NCBI GenBank assembly: GCA_015709315.1 | Contig: JACCQI010000020.1 | Coordinates: 1-59,428, forward strand | Direction of reading: 5' to 3' | Length of the DNA stretch: 59,428 nt | Source of the DNA: Desulfovibrionaceae bacterium | GTDB lineage: Bacteria; Desulfobacterota; Desulfovibrionia; Desulfovibrionales; Desulfovibrionaceae | Part shown: in pieces, positions 34,230 to 43,282 of the stretch | How positions within the stretch are numbered: the first letter of the stretch is position 1 | Layout of the letters: every line of letters begins with the position of its first letter | The notes under the pieces: generated by a model | Told to the model about the DNA's origin: nothing | Databases searched by the model: none | What the model saw: only the letters and a program-made list of their open reading frames with translations | Program-made: the position numbers and the translations under genes

Positions 34230-35546
34230 TCAACTTTCCGGCGTGGCCTCGGGCGGAATCATGCCGGTGGTCTCGGGTTCGGCCGCAGCGCCCGGCATGT
34301 CGGCCGACGGGGCATCCAAGGCATGACTTTCGGCCTCGGCCACCTCGGTTTCGGGCAGGCTGACCAGGGTGGGCATGCCGAGCATCCCCTTGAGCTTTTC
34401 CAAAGACAGGATGGACAGGCGCGCCGTGTGGTCCAGGACGTTCGCGTAGCCGCCGTCCTTGATGATCTTGGCGTAGTCGCCGCCGTCGAGCTTGGGATTG
34501 TCCTTGAACCGGGCCTCGAAATTGACGGCGTATTCCTTGATGTAGCGGTCGATCTCGGGCTTGGACAGCCGCTTGATGTCCGCCATGGCCGCCACCACCT
34601 GCTCCGGGGTCAGGTCGTCGGACTCGACCACCTTGGAAAAGCTGCGGATGTAGCGCAGGGTGCCGTCGTAGATGTGGCTGCGCTTGACCACGTTCATGCC
34701 CGCCCAGCCCGCGCGGAGCCACTTGAACAGAAAGACCGTGGTGTTGGCCTTGTCCAGGTCCTCGATGTAGACCTGCACGGACCCGGAGGCGTAGGTGAAG
34801 GTGTCCATCCAGCCGATCATGCCCTTGTTCAGCCCTTCGAGACCCGAGTAGAAGTAGTCCCACTGCGTGTCGTCGAGAATGGCGCCCTTGCGGCCCACGT
34901 CGGATTTGTTCTCCTGCTCGGTGACGGACAGCAGCACGTTCTTGCCCGCGTAGTTGAGCAGGATGATGAGCCGGTTCAGGTCGTACAGGTAGTACGCCTC
35001 GGCAAAGGAATCCGGGGTGGTGGACTCGAATTCCCGGCCGCGCACCGTCACCGGGCCGTCCATGGTCTCGAGCTCGTCCCACAGCCCCTTTTCGCGGTGC
35101 AGGATTTCGCTGTCCTCGTGCCAGCCGGACATCCGCAGCACGGCCGGACAGAGCAGGTAGTTGGGAATTTCCGGATTGTAGAAATAGCGCAATATGCGGG
35201 ACAGGTCGCTCTTCACCACCTGGCGCAGGCAGATGCCCAGGCCGTCGAAACGGCGGGCCGGGGCGATGTCCTTGGGCTCGGCGGTCAGGGTGACGAAGTC
35301 GAGCACGGACCGGATTTGGGCCGGATCAAAGGCCGTTTCCGGGGCGCGCAGCACCTCGAACAGGTGATTAAGCCCGGCCTCGACGTTGGCGTTCAGGGGG
35401 GCGGGTTTGGAAGAGAGCTTGACGTCCATGAGCCCATCGGGCTCGTCTTGGGCCAGGGCGGACGCGGCGGGAAGAACGCACAACACGGCCAAGAAAACCA
35501 CCAGAGCCAGCAAGGGCCTCGGCAATGACAGGGTCTTATAGTTCAT
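34230..35546 (-). CDS. Exported protein of unknown function, 438 residues
   Basis: A predicted periplasmic protein with a signal peptide ending SALAQ. I recognise no family. The mature protein is mixed alpha/beta with many aromatic residues (YYLYDLNRLIILLNYAG, WDYFYSGLEGLNKGMIGWMD) and two Cys (LGICLRQ, LLCPAVLR) that could form a disulfide. The last 50 residues are an acidic, Pro/Ala-rich tail. It has its own terminator and a divergent or own promoter downstream of dinB. No ribosome site is strong at the ATG. Confidence 0.75.
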   Translation of the reverse strand: MNYKTLSLPRPLLALVVFLAVLCVLPAASALAQDEPDGLMDVKLSSKPAPLNANVEAGLNHLFEVLRAPETAFDPAQIRSVLDFVTLTAEPKDIAPARRFDGLGICLRQVVKSDLSRILRYFYNPEIPNYLLCPAVLRMSGWHEDSEILHREKGLWDELETMDGPVTVRGREFESTTPDSFAEAYYLYDLNRLIILLNYAGKNVLLSVTEQENKSDVGRKGAILDDTQWDYFYSGLEGLNKGMIGWMDTFTYASGSVQVYIEDLDKANTTVFLFKWLRAGWAGMNVVKRSHIYDGTLRYIRSFSKVVESDDLTPEQVVAAMADIKRLSKPEIDRYIKEYAVNFEARFKDNPKLDGGDYAKIIKDGGYANVLDHTARLSILSLEKLKGMLGMPTLVSLPETEVAEAESHALDAPSADMPGAAAEPETTGMIPPEATPES

Positions 35547-35669
35547 ATGATTGTTTCGGAGTCGGCTTTTCCTCTGCCTCGCGGCAGGGCTTGTTTATTC
35601 TATTTCTCTTTATGTAGTAATGTTCCACAGATTTGGCAAGCCGGAAGCAAACATTCTAACCGACAGAGT

Positions 35670-36857
35670 TCATTCCGCTGTATTGGTTGGCTTTTTCTTG
35701 AATCCGAGCAGCTCCATGCGGGTCACGGCCTTGCCGCCGAACTTTTTGCGCACGGCGTCCACGGCCCGGTCCAGCTCGCTGGTGGCCTCAAGGCCGGCGG
35801 GCGCCTCCTCGAACAGGTTCACCTGGCGGCTGCGGGCCGAGAAATTGGACACGCCCACGCCGATCAGGCGCACGGCCCGCTTGAGTTCCACCTGTTTGAG
35901 CAAGTCGCGGGCGGTCTCGTAGATAATCGCGGTGTTGTCCGTGCGCGCGTCCAGGCTCCTGGACCGGGTGATCTGCCGGAAGTCCGCGAACTTGACCTTG
36001 AGCGTCACGGTGCGCCCCTTGTATCCGTGGCGTCGGAGGTCTTCGCCCACCCGCTCGGCCTGGGCGAGCAGCCATTGCCGGAGCAGTTCCCGGTCTGTCG
36101 TATCTTCCTGAAACGTGTTCTCCGCGCTGCAACTTTTGGCCGCCTCCGAAGGGACCACCCCGTTGGGATCGATGCCGGAAGCCCGATCAAAGAGCGCGCC
36201 GCCGTATTTGCCCAGCCGCTCCTCCCAGAACGCGCGCGGCTTTTTCAGCACGTCGCCGCAGGTGCGCACGCCCATCCGGGCCAGGATTTCCATGAGCTTG
36301 CCGCCCACGCCCGGGATTTTTCCCACTTCAAGGGTGTACAGGAATTCATGCATGTCCTCGTGGCGGATGACGGACAGGCCGTCGGGCTTGTCGAGGTCCG
36401 AGGCGATCTTGGCCAGGAACCGGACCGGGGCCGCGCCCACGGAGCAGGTAAGCCCGGTGGCCTCCTTCATGCGCGCCTTGATCCGGCGGCCCACCTGGTC
36501 GATGGGGCCGAACAGCCGTTCCAGGCCCGTGCCGTCCAGAAACGCCTCGTCCACGCTGGCCTGCTCCACGGTGGGCGAAAATTCGGCCAGCACGGCCATG
36601 ACCTGCCGCGAGATTTCCTTGTACCGCTTCATGCGTCCGGGGATCAGGATGATTTCCGGGCACAGCTTGCGCGCCTTGACCACGGACATGGCCGAGCGCA
36701 CGCCGTACTTGCGCACCTCGTAGCTGGCCGCCGAGACCACGCTCCGGTCGGACGTTCCGCCCACGGCCACGGGCTTGCCGCGCAGTTCGGGGTTGTCCAT
36801 CTGCTCCACGGAGGCGAAGAAGGCGTCCATGTCGATATGGAGAATCCATGTCTTCAT
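35670..36857 (-). CDS. dinB: DNA polymerase IV (Y-family)
   Basis: An error-prone translesion polymerase of 395 residues. The catalytic palm residues are intact: WILHIDMDAFFASVEQ at the start and the SVDEAFLDGTG motif. The little finger domain ends with a short clamp-binding candidate (QVNLFEE, about residue 353). The start chosen is MKTWILHIDMD; its Shine-Dalgarno is weak. SOS control would be expected in the family, but I see no clear LexA box in the 60 bases upstream. Confidence 0.95.
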   Translation of the reverse strand: MKTWILHIDMDAFFASVEQMDNPELRGKPVAVGGTSDRSVVSAASYEVRKYGVRSAMSVVKARKLCPEIILIPGRMKRYKEISRQVMAVLAEFSPTVEQASVDEAFLDGTGLERLFGPIDQVGRRIKARMKEATGLTCSVGAAPVRFLAKIASDLDKPDGLSVIRHEDMHEFLYTLEVGKIPGVGGKLMEILARMGVRTCGDVLKKPRAFWEERLGKYGGALFDRASGIDPNGVVPSEAAKSCSAENTFQEDTTDRELLRQWLLAQAERVGEDLRRHGYKGRTVTLKVKFADFRQITRSRSLDARTDNTAIIYETARDLLKQVELKRAVRLIGVGVSNFSARSRQVNLFEEAPAGLEATSELDRAVDAVRKKFGGKAVTRMELLGFKKKPTNTAE

Positions 36858-36916
36858 GCTTGGGGTTATTGTACCCGTGTGCGGGGGTGGTGGCAAACGG
36901 GAGGGGGTGGCCGTTC

Positions 36917-37121
36917 ACGGCACGGCGGCCTTAAGAGGGGCGTCCGCGCTTCGCGTTATGCTTTCCTCTGTTATCCTTACATATTGTTTCGCCTTTACGG
37001 CGACGTACTTTTTGGCCGCTTTGGCCCAAAAGTACGTCGCCGTAAAGGCGAAAAAGGGAGTGTCGATGACAGGCGAAGTCAAACGCGGAGCGCGGACAAT
37101 CTCCCCACGCCGCCGTGCCGT
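36917..37121. repeat. 205-bp interrupted palindrome (foldback or MITE-like element)
   Basis: Symmetric about 37019-37020. Inner arms of 31 bp (36987-37017 and 37023-37053) differ by one base and enclose GCTTT. Ends of 13 bp (ACGGCACGGCGGC, 36917-36929, and its complement at 37109-37121) match perfectly at the same distance from the centre. The middle parts of the arms match partly (CCGCGCT-CGCGTT, CTGT-ATC). No coding capacity. Confidence 0.8.
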
Positions 37122-37149
37122 AGCCAGCCCCGCCATCCATACCAAATAA

Positions 37150-37175
37150 GAAGGCCGCCCCTGCGGACGGCCTTC
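37150..37175 (-). terminator. hypAB terminator
   Basis: Minus-strand hairpin GAAGGCCGTCC/GGGCGGCCTTC with loop GCAG (one G-T pair), followed by TTATTTGG. It lies 33 bases past the hypB stop. Confidence 0.75.
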
Positions 37176-37207
37176 ATTGTCTTCAATCTTCAGGCAAGCT
37201 GCCGAAG

Positions 37208-37870
37208 CTATTTCAACTTCTCCGCGCGCTTCTCGCGCAGCCAGGCGTACCAAGCCTCCAGGTTGTCGCCCGTGCGGGCCGAAACCGGAATGACCTGGAT
37301 GTCCTTGTTCAGCGTCTTGGCATGGGCCTCGGCTTTTTGCAGATCGAAATCCACGTAGGGGAGCAGGTCCACCTTGTTCAGCAGCATGACCGCGGAAATG
37401 TGGAACATGAACGGGTACTTCTCGGGCTTGTCGTCGCCCTCGGTCACGGACAGAAGCGTGACCTTGTAGTCCTCGCCCACGTTGAACTCGGCCGGGCACA
37501 CCAGGTTGCCCACGTTCTCCACGAACAGGATGTCCAGGCCGTCGGTGTCGATGGACTTGAGCGCGTCCATGACCATGCCGGAATCCAGGTGGCAGCCGCC
37601 CTCGGTGTTGATCTGCACGGCCTGCGCGCCGGTGGCGGCCACGCGCTGGGCGTCGTTGTCGGTCTGCAGGTCGCCCTCGATGACGGCCATCTTGAACTCG
37701 TCCCTGAGGTCGGTCAGGGTGCGCTCAAGCAGCGTGGTCTTGCCCGCGCCGGGGGAGCTCATGAGGTTCAGGCACAAAATCTTCTTGACCCGGAAATTCT
37801 TGTTCAGCTCGTCCGCCAGGCGGTCGTTGGCCTCGAGCACGTTCCTGACTATGGGGACTTCCTTGGACAT
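37208..37870 (-). CDS. hypB: Hydrogenase nickel incorporation GTPase HypB
   Basis: The GTPase that helps insert nickel into [NiFe] hydrogenases, 220 residues. G1 loop SSPGAGKTTLLE, G3-type VENVGNLVCP, NKVD and the conserved GCHL metal-site region (NTEGGCHLDSGM) are present. It lacks the N-terminal His-rich or CxxCGC extension, so it is the short form. It follows hypA by 18 bases; the hydrogenase structural genes are not in the window. Confidence 0.96.
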   Translation of the reverse strand: MSKEVPIVRNVLEANDRLADELNKNFRVKKILCLNLMSSPGAGKTTLLERTLTDLRDEFKMAVIEGDLQTDNDAQRVAATGAQAVQINTEGGCHLDSGMVMDALKSIDTDGLDILFVENVGNLVCPAEFNVGEDYKVTLLSVTEGDDKPEKYPFMFHISAVMLLNKVDLLPYVDFDLQKAEAHAKTLNKDIQVIPVSARTGDNLEAWYAWLREKRAEKLK

Positions 37871-37888
37871 GTTCCTCTCCTTACCATG

Positions 37889-38248
37889 CTATGGCTGACC
37901 ATCATCAACCTCTATGGAGGCGATGAGCAGCTCTTTTCCTTCCAGGACCTCGTGGCCGAGCAGCGCTTCGCACTTGGGGCACGGCATGCACCGATTGTGC
38001 TCGGGCGAGAACACCTCGCCGCATTCGCCGCATGCCACCTTGACCGGCACTTCGATCACTTCCAGTTCCGCCCCGTCGAATTCGCCGCCGGGGATCAGGG
38101 CCTCCCAGGCGAACTCCAGGGCCTCGGTGACCACGCCAGCCAACCGGCCGTTCTTGAGCGTCACCTTTTTCAGCTTTTTTCCGTCGTGCTTGATCATTTC
38201 CTCGCGCAGGATGCCGAGGATGGATTCAACGATTGACATTTCATGCAT
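37889..38248 (-). CDS. hypA: Hydrogenase maturation factor HypA
   Basis: A 119-residue nickel-binding partner of HypB. The invariant N-terminus MHEMSIVESI fixes the start despite a poor ribosome site. The zinc site is a pair of CxxC motifs (CGECGEVF and CMPCPKC). It is first of a two-gene operon with hypB. Confidence 0.96.
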   Translation of the reverse strand: MHEMSIVESILGILREEMIKHDGKKLKKVTLKNGRLAGVVTEALEFAWEALIPGGEFDGAELEVIEVPVKVACGECGEVFSPEHNRCMPCPKCEALLGHEVLEGKELLIASIEVDDGQP

Positions 38249-38407
38249 GGACGAAAGCAGTACACCTATTTAGGGACTGGGGCAAGGGTTCCGGGCGGCT
38301 CGGAACGCCGCTTTTTTCAGGCCCTGCGAGGCCTGCCGCGAAACGGATATGTCGTGACGGGTTTTTGTTGACACGGGCCGGAATTTCCACGAATGTTTCC
38401 CCACTTG

Positions 38408-38552
38408 TTCTCAGGGCGGGGTGAAATTCCCCACCGGCGGTGACCCTTTTTTTCAGGGGAGCCCGCGAGCGCCTCCCAACGGTGGGAGGGACCAGCAGAC
38501 CCGGTGCGAATCCGGGGCCGACGGTGACAGTCCGGATGAAAGAGAATGAGGC
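38408..38552 (+). promoter_or_regulatory. FMN riboswitch (RFN element)
   Basis: The conserved RFN blocks occur in order: CAGGGCGGGGTGAAATTCCC, ACCGGCGGTGA, AGCCCGCGAGCGCC, AGCAGACCCGGTGCGAATCC, and GACGGTGACAGTCCGGATG ending GAAAGAGAATG. It is in the leader of ribB, 130 bases before its start. Between them CGCCCTGATTC (38645-38655) suits a sequester-type expression platform. FMN binding should repress ribB. Confidence 0.95.
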
Positions 38553-38682
38553 AGTTTCGCGCTTCCGCCAGTGCGGTCCTCGCCACGACGTCGCAGGCGC
38601 CCCGGCGAACGCTGGCCCCCGGCCGTGTCCGCCCTTCTGTCTATCGCCCTGATTCATCCCTAGCCTCTCTGGAGGGACATTG

Positions 38683-39429
38683 ATGATGGATCAGCCTATC
38701 CTGAAACAATTCGGCGGCCCGATCTCGCGGGTTGAAAACGCGCTCATCGCATTGCGCAAGGGCCGGGGCGTCCTGGTCACCGACGACGCGAACCGCGAAA
38801 ATGAAGGGGATCTCATCTTCTCCGCCGAATCGCTGACCAACGAGCAGATGGCCATGCTCATCCGCGAATGCAGCGGCATAGTCTGCCTGTGCATGACCGA
38901 AGAAAAGGCCGCGCAGCTCGACCTGCCCATGATGGTCGAGGAAAATTCGAGCCGGTACGGCACCGCGTTCACGGTTACCATCGAGGCCGCCGAGGGCGTG
39001 ACCACCGGCGTGTCCGCGGCGGACCGCGTGACCACGGTCAAGGCGGCCATCGCGCCGGACGCCGGGCCGTCCAGCCTGAACCGGCCGGGCCACGTGTTCC
39101 CGCTCTGCGCCCGCCCCGGCGGCGTGCTGGAGCGCGGCGGCCACACCGAGGCCACCGTGGACCTCATGCGGCTTGCGGGCCTTGCCCCCTGCGGCGTGCT
39201 CTGCGAGCTGACCAACCCGGACGGCACCATGGCCCGGCTGCACGAGGTGGCCGCGTTCGCCAAGACGCACCAAATGGCCATGTGTACCGTGCAGGACATC
39301 ATCGCCTACCGCGAATACCGCGAGGATTCGGACGGCAACATCCGGGAAATCGAGCGGACCCCCGACGGGAAAGCCGGCATGATGCCCACGGGCGTCGTGA
39401 CCGCCCGCAAAACCGCCGGGCGCAGATAG
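38683..39429 (+). CDS. ribB: 3,4-dihydroxy-2-butanone-4-phosphate synthase
   Basis: Makes the four-carbon precursor of riboflavin from ribulose 5-phosphate. The 248-residue protein has the signature [13 protein letters not shown] and the GHTEATVDL region of the active site. It lacks the GTP cyclohydrolase II half found in RibBA fusions, and has an extra 30-residue tail ending in basic residues. The ATG at 38683 is seven bases after GGAGG. It is controlled by the upstream FMN riboswitch and ends at a terminator, so it is a single-gene unit. Confidence 0.95.
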   Translation: MMDQPILKQFGGPISRVENALIALRKGRGVLVTDDANRENEGDLIFSAESLTNEQMAMLIRECSGIVCLCMTEEKAAQLDLPMMVEENSSRYGTAFTVTIEAAEGVTTGVSAADRVTTVKAAIAPDAGPSSLNRPGHVFPLCARPGGVLERGGHTEATVDLMRLAGLAPCGVLCELTNPDGTMARLHEVAAFAKTHQMAMCTVQDIIAYREYREDSDGNIREIERTPDGKAGMMPTGVVTARKTAGRR

Positions 39430-39468
39430 CCCGACCAACACACGACAACCCTTCTCCTCCAATACCGT

Positions 39469-39506
39469 GGCCCCGGCAGTTTTCGCCTGCCGGGGCCTTT
39501 TCCTTT
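39469..39506 (+). terminator. ribB terminator
   Basis: Perfect 11-bp stem GGCCCCGGCAG (39469-39479) / CTGCCGGGGCC (39487-39497), then TTTTCCTTT. Confidence 0.9.
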
Positions 39507-39669
39507 GCGCATCCGCGCCACTCTCGAAAGCTTTGAATACGAGTTGTGACCCTCTGTTGCGCCAACAGTTCTTCCTTTGAGCGTTGGGAACGCCAAAAAA
39601 AATTGTGCGTGTGGATGAGGGGACGGGGGCTTTGCCTCCTGGCGGACGCAGGGCCGCGCCCTGGCCGGG

Positions 39670-41067
39670 TTACGTGTTCCCGGCGGCGCGTTCCAGGCAG
39701 GCCTTGACGAACGCCTCGGGGATTTCGGGATTGGATGCGAAATGGAGATGAACATAGGAGCCGAGCACGTTGCCCGCCCGGAAGCCCTCGGGGCCTTCCA
39801 CCGGACCCTTGCGGCCGGTCACGTCGTAGACCGCGTCCAGATCGGCCAGCCCCCCTTCTTCCTGAATGAAGGAATAATGGAATTCATGGCCGCGCGCCGA
39901 CAGCCCGGCCGGACCCAGCACCGTGGCCTCGCGGGTGACGATCTCCCGGTAGCCCAAAACGCGGAAACGGTCGGCCATTTCCGCCCTGATGGGGAAGACC
40001 CCGGACATGGCGTACCGGCCGCGCCCGGTGACGATGTCGTTCATCAGATACATGAACCCGCCGCACTCGGCGTAGACCGGGCGGCCGGATTCGCAAAACT
40101 CCTTGATCTCCCTCCGCAGCTTGTTGTTCTGGCCCAGCTCGAAGGCGTACAGCTCGGGATAGCCGCCGCCGAGATACAGCCCGTCCAGCTCGTCGGGCAG
40201 CCGGGTGTCGGCCAGCGGGGAGAACTCCACCAGGCGCGCCCCGGCCTCGCGCAACAGGTGCAGGTTTTCCTCGTAGTAGAAGCAGAAGGCGTTGTCCCTG
40301 GCCAGTCCCACGCTCACCTTGGGCAGTTGCGGCACGGGCGTGAACGGCGGCGTTGTCTCCACGTCCGGCAGGGCGGCGAGCAAGCCGTCCACGCTGACGC
40401 CCTTTTCCACCCAGTCGCCCAGCCGCTGGTACCGGTCCATGTCCGGCCCGTCCCGGTCGGGCGTCACCAGACCCAGGTGCCGCGACTCGGCGGCGATGGA
40501 CTCGTCACGGCTTAGGCAGCCGAGCACCGGGACGCCGGGCAGCAGGGACATGGCGTCCCGCAACAGTTCGGCGTGGGAGGGGCCGCCCACCCGGTTGAAG
40601 ATCACGCCCACTATGTTCAGGTCCGCGTCGAAGCGGGAATAGCCGGACACCAGGGCGGCTGCGGACCGGGCCATGGACCGGGCGTCCACCACCAGAATCA
40701 CGGGCAATCCCAGGAACTTGGCCATCTGGGCGGTGGAGCCGTCGTCCAGAGTGCCTGATATGCCGTCGAACAGGCCCATGACGCCTTCGATGACGGCCAC
40801 GTCGCAATCCGATCCGTAGCGGTTGAAGATCTCGATGTTGGACGGCCTGTCGAGCATCCAGCCGTCCAGGTTGTGGCTCGGCACGGGACCGTCCTTCCCG
40901 GCGCAGGCCAGGGCGTGATGGCCCGGGTCGATGAAGTCCGGGCCGCACTTGAAGGGCTGCACGCTCATGCCCCGGCGGGCCATGGCGGCCATGAGCCCGA
41001 GGGAAATGGACGTCTTGCCGCAACCGCTGTGCGTTCCCGCGATGACGAAAGCCTTGACGGATGCCAT
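39670..41067 (-). CDS. cobB: Cobyrinate a,c-diamide synthase
   Basis: Amidates the a and c side chains of the corrin ring with glutamine and ATP, 465 residues (CbiA/CobB type). The N-terminal ATP domain begins AFVIAGTHSGCGKTSISLGL; the C-terminal glutaminase domain has its Cys in YAECGGFMYLM and a late His (YVHLHFASNP). Sited 21 bases after a TPR gene, probably co-transcribed. Confidence 0.95.
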   Translation of the reverse strand: MASVKAFVIAGTHSGCGKTSISLGLMAAMARRGMSVQPFKCGPDFIDPGHHALACAGKDGPVPSHNLDGWMLDRPSNIEIFNRYGSDCDVAVIEGVMGLFDGISGTLDDGSTAQMAKFLGLPVILVVDARSMARSAAALVSGYSRFDADLNIVGVIFNRVGGPSHAELLRDAMSLLPGVPVLGCLSRDESIAAESRHLGLVTPDRDGPDMDRYQRLGDWVEKGVSVDGLLAALPDVETTPPFTPVPQLPKVSVGLARDNAFCFYYEENLHLLREAGARLVEFSPLADTRLPDELDGLYLGGGYPELYAFELGQNNKLRREIKEFCESGRPVYAECGGFMYLMNDIVTGRGRYAMSGVFPIRAEMADRFRVLGYREIVTREATVLGPAGLSARGHEFHYSFIQEEGGLADLDAVYDVTGRKGPVEGPEGFRAGNVLGSYVHLHFASNPEIPEAFVKACLERAAGNT

Positions 41068-41088
41068 GCCGCTCCTCTGCCGATGCGG

Positions 41089-41826
41089 CTAAACCAGTCC
41101 CTTGCGGGTCAGGTGGTTGAGCATCTTCCCGCCCTCGGGGTGGTCCGGGTTGAGGGACAGACACCGGGAAACGGCCTCGACGCACTCGGCCCATTTTTCC
41201 TGGTCGAAAAATACCCGGGCCATATTGTACCACAGGTTTTCGTCGTCCCGGGTGATCTCCAGGGCGCGCCGGTAGTAGTCCACGGCCTGGTCGCCGAGGC
41301 GCTTTTTCCTGAGCGCGATGCCGTACTCGTTGAAGAGGTGCTTGTGCTCGTCCTCGAAGGCGGCGTCGATCTTGACGATGCGGTCGAAGACCTCCTTGGC
41401 CTTGTCCGTCTCGTCGCGCGCCAGCAGGCACAGGCCGATGCCGAAGTTGGCGCGCACGTTCCGCTCGTCCAGGCTCAACGCGTTGGAATACTCGAACTCG
41501 GCCGTGAAGGTTTCGCCGCGCTTGCGGTACTTGTCCCCGCGGGCCAGGGACTTTTGCACGGCCCGCAGGTTGCCCACGACCTCCTTGTAGAGCTGGGGCA
41601 TGGGCAGATACCCGGTCAGAAGCTCCTCCCTGGTGATCCGCTCCACCTGGCCGAAGGGGACGTTCCGATCGTTGAGGAGCTGGATATCGACCATGCCCCC
41701 ATCGACCTCCTGCACGTAGTACAGGGCCGTCTGCGTGACGCGGCGGGCGGTGGTGCCGGTGCCGATCTTGCCGGTTTTCTCGATGGAAAACACGCCTTCG
41801 ATCAATTCTTCGCTGGTGGTCATCAT
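41089..41826 (-). CDS. TPR-repeat protein
   Basis: A 245-residue cytoplasmic protein. The first 90 residues form a domain I do not recognise (GTGTTARRVTQTALYYVQEV). After it come tetratricopeptide-type helices (about 95-240), including YSNALSLDERNVRANFGIGL and YYRRALEITRDDENLWYNMA. Such proteins are scaffolds. It is between nhaA and cobB, with no clear functional link. Confidence 0.85.
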   Translation of the reverse strand: MMTTSEELIEGVFSIEKTGKIGTGTTARRVTQTALYYVQEVDGGMVDIQLLNDRNVPFGQVERITREELLTGYLPMPQLYKEVVGNLRAVQKSLARGDKYRKRGETFTAEFEYSNALSLDERNVRANFGIGLCLLARDETDKAKEVFDRIVKIDAAFEDEHKHLFNEYGIALRKKRLGDQAVDYYRRALEITRDDENLWYNMARVFFDQEKWAECVEAVSRCLSLNPDHPEGGKMLNHLTRKGLV

Positions 41827-41892
41827 GTATTCTCGTTCGTTGCCATGCCGGTATTCCGACTCATTACACTGGTTTGGACTTGTTGAGAAGCC

Positions 41893-43245
41893 CTACTCCG
41901 CCTTGGATACGTCCGGGTGCGGCGCAAACCTGAGCAACAGGTAGCCGACAAGGCCCGAGAGCAGGGAGGCCAGGAGAATGGCGGTCTTGGACCCCGTGAG
42001 CAACCCCGGCGCCCCGTCGAAGGCCAAAGCCGCGATGAACAGGGACATGGTGAAGCCGATGCCGCCCAACATGCCCGCGCCCAGGAAATGGCCGAAGCGC
42101 ATGCCCTTGGGGTAGCCGCCCGAGACCTTGGCGATGCCCACCACCGCGAGCGTGATGCCGATGGGCTTGCCCAGCACGAGGCCCAACAGGGTGCCCAGGG
42201 TGACCGGGCTGGTCAACGCCGTCCCCAGGTCGCCGCCGAGCACCACGCCCGCGTTGGCCAGGGCGAAGATGGGCATGATGGCGAAGTCCACCAGGGGGTG
42301 CAGCGCGTGCTCCAGGCGCTGGAGCGGGGTCTGCGCGCTGGTGGTGATGAACTGCATGGAAAGAAGCGCCGAATGCATGGCCGAATTGGTCAATACCGAA
42401 CTGCCGGGCCGGGCCGAAAGCAGGTAGTCATCCAGAATGTTGGTGGCGTTGTTGATGAACGCTTCGGGATTGCAGCGGGTTCGGGCCGGAATCATGAAGG
42501 CCATGGCCACGCCCGCCACGGTGGAATGCACGCCGGATTTGAGCACGGCCAGCCAGACCACGCAGCCGATGGCGGCATAGAATATGGGCGTGCGGATGCC
42601 CATGCGGTTCCCGATGAAGGCGACAAGCAGCAGGGCGGCGGCCAGGATCAGCATCCACATGGAAATGGAGGAGGTGTAGAACAGGGCGATGACCAGGATG
42701 CCGCCGATGTCGTCCACGATGGCCACGGCGGTCAGGAATATCTTGAGCTGGTAGGGGACGCGGTCGCCGAGCAGGCTGAGGATGCCGAGCGCGAACGCGA
42801 TGTCCGTGGCCATGGGAACGCCCCATCCGGCCAGGGCGTCCGTGCCCGCGGTGATGGACACGTAGATCAGGGCGGGAACGACCATGCCGCCGATGGCGCC
42901 GGCAAGCGGCAACACCGCCTGGCTGCGCGTGGACAGCTCCCCGACCTTGAACTCCCGCTTGATCTCCAGGCCCACCACAAAGAAAAACACGGCCATGAGG
43001 CCGTCGTTGATCCAGTGGTGCAATGACTTGGAAAGCACGGCCGGGCCGAACCCCACCGTACACTGGGTGTGCCACAGGGCCTCGTAGTAGCCGCTCCACG
43101 GAGAATTGGCCCAGACAAGCGCCGTCACGGCGCAAATGATGAGCAGGATGCCGCCGGTGGTCTTGGATCGGAAAAACACCTGAAACGGCATGAGAACCTG
43201 GTCGATGGGATCCCTGTCGCAAACGATAAGGTCCTTGATGGCCAT
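41893..43245 (-). CDS. nhaA: Na+/H+ antiporter NhaA
   Basis: An inner-membrane antiporter that expels sodium in exchange for protons, 450 residues, a little longer than enterobacterial NhaA. The two adjacent Asp of the ion site are in VAIVDDIGGI and the NhaA hallmark DGLMAVFFFVVGLEIKREF is intact. Fits a marine or saline habitat. Own transcription unit. Confidence 0.95.
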   Translation of the reverse strand: MAIKDLIVCDRDPIDQVLMPFQVFFRSKTTGGILLIICAVTALVWANSPWSGYYEALWHTQCTVGFGPAVLSKSLHHWINDGLMAVFFFVVGLEIKREFKVGELSTRSQAVLPLAGAIGGMVVPALIYVSITAGTDALAGWGVPMATDIAFALGILSLLGDRVPYQLKIFLTAVAIVDDIGGILVIALFYTSSISMWMLILAAALLLVAFIGNRMGIRTPIFYAAIGCVVWLAVLKSGVHSTVAGVAMAFMIPARTRCNPEAFINNATNILDDYLLSARPGSSVLTNSAMHSALLSMQFITTSAQTPLQRLEHALHPLVDFAIMPIFALANAGVVLGGDLGTALTSPVTLGTLLGLVLGKPIGITLAVVGIAKVSGGYPKGMRFGHFLGAGMLGGIGFTMSLFIAALAFDGAPGLLTGSKTAILLASLLSGLVGYLLLRFAPHPDVSKAE

Positions 43246-43282
43246 GGGTCGTCTCTCCTCTGTTTGCAGCGCGGTCCGGGCG

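Larger units (their letters stand above)
36858..37207. other. Intergenic region between dinB and hypB with a palindromic element
   Basis: Apart from the 205-bp foldback element (36917-37121) and the hypB terminator (37150-37175) there is nothing I can call a gene. Open frames here merely read through the palindrome. Confidence 0.6.

Noticed and set aside
35633-35648. Sigma54-like TTGGCAAGCCGGAAGCA on the plus strand
   Set aside because: GG-GC spacing is right, but the -12 box is poor and it points into the 3' end of dinB with no gene to serve.
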